47,203 nt of DNA, taken from positions 1 through 47,203 of the forward strand of contig JAOUPR010000021.1 of the NCBI GenBank assembly GCA_029879725.1, given 5' to 3'. The notes beneath the pieces were generated by a model that was not told where the DNA came from, made no database searches, and worked only from the letters and a program-made list of their open reading frames with translations. The position numbers and the translations under genes are program-made. This DNA is from Gemmatimonadota bacterium (GTDB lineage Bacteria; Gemmatimonadota; Gemmatimonadetes; Longimicrobiales; Gaopeijiaceae). This document shows positions 1 to 7,319 of this stretch, one piece after another. Numbering within the stretch: the stretch's first letter is position 1; the number at the start of each line of letters is the position of its first letter.

Positions 1-1
1 G

Positions 2-898
2 CCCGCCCTGGTGGACGAACCGGAGGCTGAGGCTCCGGCGGCATGGTTCGACGATGAGGAGGACACGTCCGATCCGCTGGCTGATGCGTTCATCAGCACG
101 GGTCTCGACGAGGAAGATTCGCCGGTGGGGGTGGAGTCACCGTCCGTGGAGCCGGAACCGGAACCGGAGCCGGTGGAGGACGACTGGGTCCTGGAAAAGC
201 GTCCGGAAGTAGCGGATGTCGCCGGGGACTTCGAAGTGGAGCCCCTCGAGACCATCGAGTCCACGGTGGAGGATGCGCGCAACGAGCCCATCGAACATGC
301 CGAGGGATTCGAGACCCACACCTTCGTGCCCGATGATCCCGAGTCCAGCTCGGTATACATGGGGGAAGCCGCGGCGGCCGAGTCCGACGACGAAGAGGTC
401 TCCTACGGGTTGGATGACGCGCTCGTCTCCGATGGTCTGGAGGATGCGTTGATCCTGCCTCCCGACGAGGCGGACGATGAAGCCGATGTGTCGGCGGACG
501 AGCCGGAGGTGTCCCGGAACCAGGAAGCCTCTCCCGTCACGCAGTCCGGAGGCGGTTCGCTGGCCGACCTGATGGCGGCCGCCGACACCGACCACGCCAC
601 CGAGGCGCCGCCGGCGCCGCCCGCGCGTCCGGTACAGGCGTTCACGTTCGGACAGAGGACCCCGGAGGAGAAGGCACAGCGGTTGGCCAGGGTTCTGGTC
701 TCGGACATGATCATGTACAACCCCGAGCGCCACCAGCGAGCCGTGGCCAACGGGACGCTCCGCGAGGATTTCGACGACGAGATCGAGAAATCCTGGAAGG
801 AATACGTCGAGCAGGTCGGGGAGGAGATGGCGTCCCGCACGGATTTCTGGACCGAGGCGCTCAACGAGGTCCTCGCACGGGGTGAGCAGATCTTCTGA
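2..898 (+). CDS. Acidic hypothetical protein, 5' end outside the window
   Basis: The reading frame is open from the first bases and ends at TGA 896-898. A GTG at 11 could be a start, but the frame continues upstream without a stop, so I treat the gene as 5'-truncated. The visible part has about 200 residues of low-complexity, Asp/Glu-rich sequence (a run of EPEPEPEP near residue 50), then a Pro/Ala linker. A compact, better ordered C-terminal domain of about 85 residues begins near the EEKAQRLARVLVSDM segment and includes MYNPERH and a helical EIEKSWKEYVEQVGEEM stretch. An acidic disordered tail joined to a conserved helical end suggests a scaffolding or regulatory protein. I do not recognise a named family. 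The next transcription unit has its own promoter 20 bases downstream. Confidence 0.6.
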   Translation, partial: PALVDEPEAEAPAAWFDDEEDTSDPLADAFISTGLDEEDSPVGVESPSVEPEPEPEPVEDDWVLEKRPEVADVAGDFEVEPLETIESTVEDARNEPIEHAEGFETHTFVPDDPESSSVYMGEAAAAESDDEEVSYGLDDALVSDGLEDALILPPDEADDEADVSADEPEVSRNQEASPVTQSGGGSLADLMAAADTDHATEAPPAPPARPVQAFTFGQRTPEEKAQRLARVLVSDMIMYNPERHQRAVANGTLREDFDDEIEKSWKEYVEQVGEEMASRTDFWTEALNEVLARGEQIF

Positions 899-917
899 TT
901 CCATCGGGGGGCGGACG

Positions 918-946
918 TTGATGCCCCTCTGGCGCCCCGGTATATT
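918..946 (+). promoter_or_regulatory. Sigma-70-type promoter for prfB-lysS
   Basis: TTGATG at 918-923 and TATATT at 941-946 are separated by 17 bases, the ideal spacing. The predicted start of transcription is near 953. It lies in the only gap between the upstream gene and prfB, and places a 13-bp hairpin inside the 5' leader. Confidence 0.6.
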
Positions 947-963
947 CCGGAATCCGGGTCCGC

Positions 964-994
964 AGAGGGGCCGTCCGACCGGGACGGCCCCTCT
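964..994 (+). terminator. Strong hairpin in the prfB leader: terminator or attenuator
   Basis: Bases 964-976 and 982-994 form a perfect 13-bp stem (AGAGGGGCCGTCC against its complement) with a 5-base loop. There is no T-run after it (CGTGTATCC). It lies downstream of the gene ending at 898 but also downstream of the predicted prfB start of transcription. It may end the upstream transcript, fold in the prfB leader, or both. Confidence 0.55.
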
Positions 995-1030
995 CGTGTA
1001 TCCGACATCATGGGCTCATCGAAGGAAGTC

Positions 1031-2132
1031 ATGACCAAGGAACAGTTGCAGCACCTGGCGGAACTGGGAACGAGGGTCCAGGAGCTCAGGGGGTATCTTT
1101 GACCTGGACAACCGTAAGGCCCGTCTGGAGCAGTTGAACGAAGTGATGACCGATCCTGGCTTCTGGAACGTTCCGGAGAAGGCCAGGGGAGTGATTTCCG
1201 AGTCCAACCAGCTGAAGCGATGGGTGGAGCCGTGGGAGGGACTTTCCCGGCAGGCCACGGAGTTGCGGGAACTCGCCGAGCTACTCGACGAGACGCCCGA
1301 CGAAGAGTTGGCGGCCGAGTGGGTGCGCGAAATGGACGCTCTAGAGTCCGGACTCGACGCCCTCGAGGTCCAGACGATGCTCCAGGGTGAGGACGACCAC
1401 CGCGAGGCCATCGTGACCATCCACCCGGGGGCGGGAGGGCTGGAGTCGCAGGACTGGGCGTCCATGCTCACCCGGATGTACACGCGGTGGGCCGAGCGTC
1501 ACGGATTCACCGTGAACATCCTGGACATGCAGGAGGCCGAGGAAGCGGGGATCAAGTCCGCCACGTTGGAGATCAAGGGGGAGAGCGCGTACGGCTACCT
1601 CAAGGCGGAGGGCGGGGTGCACCGCCTGGTGCGCATCTCGCCCTTCGACGCCCAGTCGCGTCGGCACACCTCGTTCGCCAGTGTGTTCATCTACCCCCTG
1701 GTCGAGGACGACATCGAGATCGACATCGACGAGGGCGACCTCCGTATCGACACCTATCGGGCGTCGGGGGCGGGTGGACAGCACGTGAACAAGACGGACT
1801 CGGCGGTGCGGATCACCCATGAGCCCACGGGGATCGTGGTGGCGTGCCAGCAGGAGCGCTCCCAGCACAAGAACAAGGCCACGGCCATGAAGATGCTCCG
1901 CGCGGCCTTGTATCGCCATGAACTCGAGTTGCGCGAGCAGGAGCGGGCGGCCCTTGAAGCCACCAAGACCGACATCGGGTGGGGAAACCAGATCCGCTCC
2001 TACGTGTTCCAACCCTACACCATGGTGAACGACCATCGCACGGAATTGAAGGTCGGTGATGTCCACGGCGTGATGGATGGCGATCTGGATCCCTTCATCG
2101 AGGCATTCCTCAAGAAGTTCGGAGCCGCATAG
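1031..2132 (+). CDS. prfB: Peptide chain release factor 2, expressed by programmed +1 frameshift
   Basis: This is RF2, which releases the peptide at UGA and UAA codons. The first frame starts at ATG 1031, with AAGGAA just upstream, and runs 23 codons to an in-frame TGA at 1100-1102. The rest of the protein is in the +1 frame from GAC 1101 onward. The join contains AGG GGG TAT CTT TGA C, the same slippery site and internal Shine-Dalgarno element known from E. coli prfB. Downstream the protein has the RF2-type SPF anticodon tripeptide (in ISPFDAQSRRHTSF) and the catalytic GGQ loop (SGAGGQHVNKTDSAV). The gene ends TAG and lysS starts at the next base. An annotation beginning at TTG 1134 would lose the N-terminus. 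Confidence 0.95.
1088..1103 (+). promoter_or_regulatory. RF2 autoregulatory +1 frameshift site
   Basis: AGGGGG (1088-1093) acts as the internal Shine-Dalgarno, followed by TAT, the slippery CTT (1097-1099) and TGA C (1100-1103). In the known mechanism, scarce RF2 makes the ribosome pause at UGA and slip +1 on CUU, restoring RF2 synthesis. The arrangement here matches the canonical site base for base. Confidence 0.95.
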
Positions 2133-3659
2133 ATGGATGATCTGAGCCAGGTTCTGCGCATCAGGCGGGAAAAGCTGGACCGCCTAAGGGAACGCGGGAT
2201 CGAGCCGTATGCGTACAACTTCGACGCGACACACAGGTCGTCCGGGGCGGTGGACTCGTTCGAGGAGGCGGAGGCCGCGGGCACGCTGGACGAAGGCGGG
2301 CACGCGGGGATGGTGCGCGTGGGTGGCCGTATCGTCGCCTGGCGGGGACATGGCAAGAGCGCCTTCGCCCACGTGGAGGACGCAGGGGGGAGGATCCAGC
2401 TCTACTTCAAGAAGGACGTGATCGGTGAGGAGGCCTTCGCAGATCTCGACCTCACGGACCTGGGAGACTGGATCGGGGTCGAAGGCCCGCTGTTCCGCAC
2501 CCGCACCGGGGAGGTCACGGTCCGCGTCGACTCCTGGACCATGCTGTCGAAGTCCCTGAGGCCGCTCCCCTTCGGGAAGGTGGAAGTGGACGCCGACACC
2601 GGGGAACGCACGGTGCATTCGGGATTCGCGGACGCCGAGTCGCGGTACCGGCAGAGGTACGCGGATCTCGCCGTCCATCCGGAGGTCCGGGAGGTGTTCC
2701 GGATCCGGAGCCGGGTCGTCACGGCGCTGCGGGGTTTCATGGACGGCGAAGGGTTCCTCGAGGTGGAGACGCCGGCGCTGCAGCCCCTCTATGGAGGCGC
2801 CTCCGCGCGGCCCTTCGTGACCCGGCACAACGCCCTCGACCGCACCATGTACCTCCGCATCGCCGACGAGCTCTACCTGAAACGCCTCATCGTGGGCGGG
2901 CTCGACCGCGTGTACGAGTTGAGCAAGGACTTCCGGAACGAGGGGATCGACCGATCCCACAACCCGGAGTTCACGATGCTGGAATGGTACCAGGCGTTCA
3001 GCGACTACGAGGAGCAGATGGATCTCGTGGAGCGGATGTGCCTCCACGTCCTCGACACCGTGCTGGACACCCGCACCATCACGTACGGCGGCAAGGAGAT
3101 CCGATTCGAGGCGCCCTTCCGTCGCATCGGGCTGGTCGACTCCCTGTCCGAGGCGCTGGGGACCCCCGTCGCGGATCTCTCGGACGCGGAGCTCCGGGCG
3201 AGGGCGAAGAAGCTCGGCGTGCCCGAGCTGGAGGGTGCCGGGAGAGGGAAGCTGATCGACAAGCTCTTCGGCGAGCTGGTGGAGCCGGACCTGATCCAGC
3301 CCACCTTCGTCCTGGACCATCCCAAGGAGTTGTCCCCCCTGGCCAAGCCCAAGCGGGGGGATCCGGAGTTGACCGAGCGCTTCGAGCTCTACATCGCGGG
3401 GATGGAGGCGTTCAACGCCTTCTCGGAGCTCAACGATCCCCTGGACCAGCGCGAGCGGTTCGAGGCCCAGGCGCGCCTTCGCGACGCGGGGGACGATGAA
3501 GCGCAGACCATCGACGAGGACTACATCCGCGCCCTCGAGTACGGGTTGCCTCCCACCGGGGGGGTGGGGATGGGCGTGGATCGGTTCGTCATGCTCCTCA
3601 CCGACCAGTCTTCCATTCGCGACGTGATCCTCTTCCCCACGCTCCGCTCCGAGGAATAG
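2133..3659 (+). CDS. lysS: Lysyl-tRNA synthetase, class II
   Basis: This cytoplasmic enzyme charges tRNA-Lys with lysine using ATP. The 508-residue length is normal for the family. An N-terminal OB-fold anticodon-binding domain covers roughly residues 55-160. The class II catalytic core follows: motif 2 is seen in FRNEGIDRSHNPEFTMLEWY and motif 3 in GVGMGVDRFVMLL followed by FPTLR. The ATG directly abuts the prfB TAG, so the two are probably translationally coupled and share the promoter at 918-946. The prfB-lysS pairing is also found in E. coli, where lysS follows prfB. The helical segment containing GRGKLIDKLFGELVEP is normal for bacterial LysRS and is not an insertion. Confidence 0.96.
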   Translation: MDDLSQVLRIRREKLDRLRERGIEPYAYNFDATHRSSGAVDSFEEAEAAGTLDEGGHAGMVRVGGRIVAWRGHGKSAFAHVEDAGGRIQLYFKKDVIGEEAFADLDLTDLGDWIGVEGPLFRTRTGEVTVRVDSWTMLSKSLRPLPFGKVEVDADTGERTVHSGFADAESRYRQRYADLAVHPEVREVFRIRSRVVTALRGFMDGEGFLEVETPALQPLYGGASARPFVTRHNALDRTMYLRIADELYLKRLIVGGLDRVYELSKDFRNEGIDRSHNPEFTMLEWYQAFSDYEEQMDLVERMCLHVLDTVLDTRTITYGGKEIRFEAPFRRIGLVDSLSEALGTPVADLSDAELRARAKKLGVPELEGAGRGKLIDKLFGELVEPDLIQPTFVLDHPKELSPLAKPKRGDPELTERFELYIAGMEAFNAFSELNDPLDQRERFEAQARLRDAGDDEAQTIDEDYIRALEYGLPPTGGVGMGVDRFVMLLTDQSSIRDVILFPTLRSEE

Positions 3660-3670
3660 GGTCGCGCACC

Positions 3671-4924
3671 ATGAACAACCTCCATTGGTTCGTCGCCCGG
3701 CACTATCTCGGGTCGAGCGGGAAGAAGGGACTTCTCTCCCTCATCACCTGGATCGCGCTGGGTGGCGTGACGGTGGGTGTCACCGCGCTCGTGGTGGTCA
3801 TCGCCGTCATGACCGGGATGCAGGAGGACCTGCGGGGGAAGATCCTCGAGTCGACGCCGCACGTCATGGTCCTCGAGTACGGTTCTTCCCTCCGGATGGG
3901 GCGCTGGGAGTGGGCCCTGGAGGAGGTCCAGAAGGTGGAGGGTGTGGTGGGCGCGGCCCCCTTCGTCCTGTCGCAGGTGGTGCTGCGCCAGGCGGGAGAG
4001 GAATACGTCCAGCCGGCGAGCCTCTACGGGGTCTCGCTGGACACGACGAGGGCGTCGCCCACGGCCATGGAACGCCAGATCATCGAAGGTGCCCTGGACC
4101 TGGCTCCACCCCCGTCGGGACTGACGCCCCTCCTCCTCGGGCGGGGACTCGCCGACCGGATGCAGGTCTTCGTCGGTGACACGCTGGTGGTCCTGGCGCT
4201 GGAGAACCTGCGCCGCGACGTCTTCGGTGGCATGACGCCGGCCATGAGGCAGTTCGAGGTCACCGGTACGTTCACCACCGGGATGTATCAGTATGACACC
4301 AACAACGCGTACACGACGCTCGAGGCCGCCCAGGATCTTCTCGACCTCACCGTGTCGGGGAACGTGTCGGGGATCGGCGTGCGAACCGTGGACCCCGAGC
4401 TGGCGACCCGGGTGGGAGACGCCATCCGCGAGCGTCTCGGGGTGCCGTACTACGTGGAGAGCTGGATCACCACCAACCGTGCGCTCTTCAGTGCCCTGAA
4501 GTTGGAGAAGCTGGCCATGGGCGTGATCCTCTTCCTCATCGTCCTGGTGGCCGCGTTCAACATCGTGAGCACGCTGGTCATGGTCGTGTCCGACCGCACC
4601 CGGGAGATCGGGATTCTGAAGGCCATGGGGATGACACGGGGCGGCATCCTTTCGGTGTTCGTGCTTCAGGGCGCCTGGATCGGTGTGGCGGGAACCGCGA
4701 TGGGGACGGGATTGGGAGTGGTCCTGTGCATCCTCCTCGACCGGTACGAACTCGTGCCCATCCCTCCGGACGTGTATTTCGTCGACCACCTGCCCGTGTC
4801 GCTCCGGGCGGCCGACCTGGCCACGATCGTGGGCGCCAGTGTGCTGGTGGCCTTCGTGGCCACCGTCTATCCGGCCTATCAGGCGGCGCGTCTCGAGCCC
4901 GTGGACGCGATCCGCCATGACTGA
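3671..4924 (+). CDS. lolC: Lipoprotein-releasing ABC transporter permease (LolC/LolE family)
   Basis: This inner-membrane subunit belongs to the complex that extracts outer-membrane lipoproteins and hands them to a periplasmic carrier. The 417-residue protein has the LolC/E layout: a first membrane helix near residues 20-50 in a VTALVVVIAVMTG stretch, a periplasmic domain of about 220 residues, and three C-terminal helices (the FtsX/MacB-like permease domain) containing VSDRTREIGILKAMG. It ends DAIRHD, typical of these permeases. Only one permease gene is present, so the complex is either a homodimer or has a second subunit elsewhere. The LolD gene overlaps its end by 8 bases. Confidence 0.88.
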   Translation: MNNLHWFVARHYLGSSGKKGLLSLITWIALGGVTVGVTALVVVIAVMTGMQEDLRGKILESTPHVMVLEYGSSLRMGRWEWALEEVQKVEGVVGAAPFVLSQVVLRQAGEEYVQPASLYGVSLDTTRASPTAMERQIIEGALDLAPPPSGLTPLLLGRGLADRMQVFVGDTLVVLALENLRRDVFGGMTPAMRQFEVTGTFTTGMYQYDTNNAYTTLEAAQDLLDLTVSGNVSGIGVRTVDPELATRVGDAIRERLGVPYYVESWITTNRALFSALKLEKLAMGVILFLIVLVAAFNIVSTLVMVVSDRTREIGILKAMGMTRGGILSVFVLQGAWIGVAGTAMGTGLGVVLCILLDRYELVPIPPDVYFVDHLPVSLRAADLATIVGASVLVAFVATVYPAYQAARLEPVDAIRHD

Positions 4925-5645
4925 TTCCATGGGAGTAGGGGAACGGGAGACCTCGAGCCCGTTTGCGGTGCAGGCGCGGGACATCGTGAAGACCTATGTG
5001 GGCGGGGACGGGAGCGTGCTGGAGATCCTCCGCGGAGTCGAGATCGGTGTGGCGCACGGGGAGGCCGTGGCGATCGTCGGCGCGAGCGGCGCGGGGAAGT
5101 CGACGTTCCTCCACCTTCTGGGAGCGCTGGATCGACCCACGTCGGGCACCGTGTTCCTCGGGGGGCGCGCCATCGGGGCCCTTCCCGAGGAAGAGCTCGC
5201 CGCCGTGCGCAACCGATACGTGGGTTTCGTGTTCCAGTTCCACCACCTCCTGCGCGAGTTCACGGCCCTGGAGAACGTGATGCTCCCGCGACTGGTCGGG
5301 GGACGGGACCCGGCGGACGCCCGAGCGTACGCGCACTCCCTTCTCCATGACGTGGGGCTCTCCCATCGTGCGGATCACAAGCCGAGGCAACTGTCGGGGG
5401 GTGAGCAACAGAGGGTCGCCGTGGCGCGTGCGTTGGCCAATGAACCCCTGGTGCTCCTCGCCGACGAGCCTTCCGGAAACCTGGACACCAAGACGAGCGC
5501 GCAGCTCCACGACCTCCTCTTCCGCCTGCGGGAAGGCCGCAAGCTGTCTCTGGTGATCGTGACCCACAACCAGGACCTGGCGGGACGTGCCGATCGGATT
5601 CTCGAGCTGTCCGACGGGCGGCTCCATCCGCATCCTGCGGGGTAA
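4917..5645 (+). CDS. lolD: Lipoprotein-releasing ABC transporter ATP-binding protein LolD
   Basis: This ATPase drives the adjacent LolC/E-type permease. ATG 4917 sits inside the end of the permease gene (ATGACTGA), giving 242 residues, the usual length; a second ATG at 4929 is also possible. Visible motifs are Walker A (GASGAGKST), the Q-loop region FVFQFHHLLREFTALENV typical of LolD/MacB ATPases, the signature LSGGEQQRVAVARAL, Walker B with DEPSGNLD, and the H-loop THNQDLA. The frame is open further upstream, but that part only mirrors the permease gene. Confidence 0.92.
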   Translation: MTDSMGVGERETSSPFAVQARDIVKTYVGGDGSVLEILRGVEIGVAHGEAVAIVGASGAGKSTFLHLLGALDRPTSGTVFLGGRAIGALPEEELAAVRNRYVGFVFQFHHLLREFTALENVMLPRLVGGRDPADARAYAHSLLHDVGLSHRADHKPRQLSGGEQQRVAVARALANEPLVLLADEPSGNLDTKTSAQLHDLLFRLREGRKLSLVIVTHNQDLAGRADRILELSDGRLHPHPAG

Positions 5646-5687
5646 CGGTGGAATCGGGTCGGATGTCGGAGCAGCGTGGAGGGGACC

Positions 5688-6188
5688 ATGGCGTGTGACA
5701 ACTGCGGTGTCGGTGACGCGGTGGTGCACCTGACGCAGATCGTCAACAACGAGATGACCACGTACCATCTCTGTGAGAGGTGCGCGGCCGAGAAGGGACT
5801 CGACACGACGCCGGCGCCGCCGAACTTCCCCATCACGGACTTCCTGGCCAAGATGGGCGGGCACGCGGTCGAGGGGGACGCTCCGTCTCCGGATCTGACG
5901 TGCGGGTTCTGCGGCCTCTCCTTCGCCGACTTCAAGGAGTCGGGGCGTCTGGGGTGCCCCCAGTGCTACTCCGCCTTCGAGGCGCCGCTCCGAGGCCTGC
6001 TTCGCCGTATCCACGGGGGGACGCGTCACGTCGGCAAGGTGTATCTTCCCCCCGATCCCACCGCGAACGAGGTGGAGAAGCGGCTGGAGGGTCTCCGGCG
6101 CCGGCTCGAGCGGGCGGTGAGCGTGGAGGATTTCGAGCGGGCCGCCGCGTTGCGCGACGAGATCCGCACCCTGGAGATTCCGTCGTAG
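5688..6188 (+). CDS. mcsA: McsA-like zinc-finger protein with UVR motif
   Basis: In Bacillota McsA activates the arginine kinase McsB and is an adaptor for ClpC. The 166-residue product starts at ATG 5688, with GGAGGGG a few bases upstream. It has two treble-clef-like cysteine pairs: CDNCG near residue 3 with CERC, and CGFC with CPQC in the middle. The C-terminal UVR motif (residues about 125-160) includes FERAAALRDEIRTLE. The stop is 6 bases before mcsB, which supports a functional pair. Earlier TTG/GTG starts would add only a few residues. ctsR, the usual first gene of this operon in Bacillus, is not present here. Confidence 0.88.
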   Translation: MACDNCGVGDAVVHLTQIVNNEMTTYHLCERCAAEKGLDTTPAPPNFPITDFLAKMGGHAVEGDAPSPDLTCGFCGLSFADFKESGRLGCPQCYSAFEAPLRGLLRRIHGGTRHVGKVYLPPDPTANEVEKRLEGLRRRLERAVSVEDFERAAALRDEIRTLEIPS

Positions 6189-6194
6189 ACGCCC

Positions 6195-7310
6195 ATGGAC
6201 GACCTGACCACCATCCCCGACTACGGCCTGAACTGGCTCGAGGCGAGCGGCGAGTTCGCCGACATCGTGCTCTCGACGCGCGTCCGGTTGGCCCGGAACC
6301 TCCAGGGCCATGCCTTCGGTCTGCGCGCGCGCGTGAACGACCGCGAGGCCGTGGTGAAGCAGTTCCGCGCGTCCACCGGACGGATGAGGGACCTGAAGGA
6401 CGGAACGCTTCTGGAGATCGACGGGCTCGATACGCGGACCCGCAGGATCCTCCTCGAGCGGCGGCTCGTGTCCCGTGATCTCCTGGGAGACAAGAGCCGG
6501 GAGCCACATTCGGGCGCGGGAGTGTTCCTGGCCCCTCGCTCTCCCGTGAGCGTGATGGTGAACGAGGAGGACCACATCCGGATGCAGAGCCTTCTCTCCG
6601 GCCTCCGGCTCCAGGAGGCCTGGGCGGAAGTGGACCGGCTGGACGAGGAACTCGGAGGGGAATTGGCCTTCGCCTATCATCCCGAGTTCGGCTTCCTCAC
6701 CAGTTGCCCCACCAACGTGGGCACGGGGCTGCGGGCGTCGGTGTTCATGCACCTCCCCGGACTGGTGCTCACCAAGGAGATCGGTAAGGTGCTCCAGGGG
6801 CTCGGGCAGATGGGGCTCACCTTCCGGGGACTGTACGGCGAGGGGTCGGAGGTGGTGGGGAACTTCTTCCAGGTCTCCAACCAGACCACGCTGGGGAAGA
6901 GCGAGGAAGACCTGGTGGACCACCTCGACGACGTGGTCCGGCAGGTCATCCAGTACGAGAGCCAGGCGCGCCAGGTGCTTCTGCGAGACGCCCGGAGCGT
7001 CACGGAAGACAAGATCTGGAGAGCCTACGGCCTGTTGCGCTACGCCCGCACCCTTTCGTTCGAAGAATTGATGAATCTTCTGTCGGGTGTCCGCCTGGGG
7101 GCGAGTCTGAAACTACTCCCCGGGCTTCGGGTATACACGCTGAACAAGATGATGATCTTCACCCAGCCCGCGCACCTGGAGCAGGCTGCGGGTAGGGATC
7201 TGTCCCCGTCCGAGGGCGATGCGCACCGTGCCACGTTCGTGCGGCGCATCCTGGCCTCCGAGGGGGACGTCGTTTCCGACGATCGATCGTCGGGCGAGGG
7301 CGAGTCCTAG
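6195..7310 (+). CDS. mcsB: Protein-arginine kinase McsB
   Basis: McsB belongs to the ATP:guanido phosphotransferase fold and phosphorylates arginines, marking proteins for ClpCP. The 371-residue product shows STRVRLARN near residue 27, the NEEDH motif at 123-127, and the CPTNVGTGLRAS active-site segment with Cys171. It lacks the N-terminal domain of animal creatine/arginine kinases, as expected for McsB. Near the C-terminus GDAHRA (341-346) lies where Bacillus McsB has RDxxRA, the phosphoarginine-docking motif; the first Arg is Gly here. It sits between mcsA and clpC with gaps of 6 and 9 bases. Confidence 0.92.
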   Translation: MDDLTTIPDYGLNWLEASGEFADIVLSTRVRLARNLQGHAFGLRARVNDREAVVKQFRASTGRMRDLKDGTLLEIDGLDTRTRRILLERRLVSRDLLGDKSREPHSGAGVFLAPRSPVSVMVNEEDHIRMQSLLSGLRLQEAWAEVDRLDEELGGELAFAYHPEFGFLTSCPTNVGTGLRASVFMHLPGLVLTKEIGKVLQGLGQMGLTFRGLYGEGSEVVGNFFQVSNQTTLGKSEEDLVDHLDDVVRQVIQYESQARQVLLRDARSVTEDKIWRAYGLLRYARTLSFEELMNLLSGVRLGASLKLLPGLRVYTLNKMMIFTQPAHLEQAAGRDLSPSEGDAHRATFVRRILASEGDVVSDDRSSGEGES

Positions 7311-7319
7311 AGAGGGGCG

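Noticed and set aside
3190-3330. Apparent SAP-like insertion in LysRS
   Set aside because: The segment with GRGKLIDKLFGELVEP is a normal part of bacterial lysyl-tRNA synthetases.
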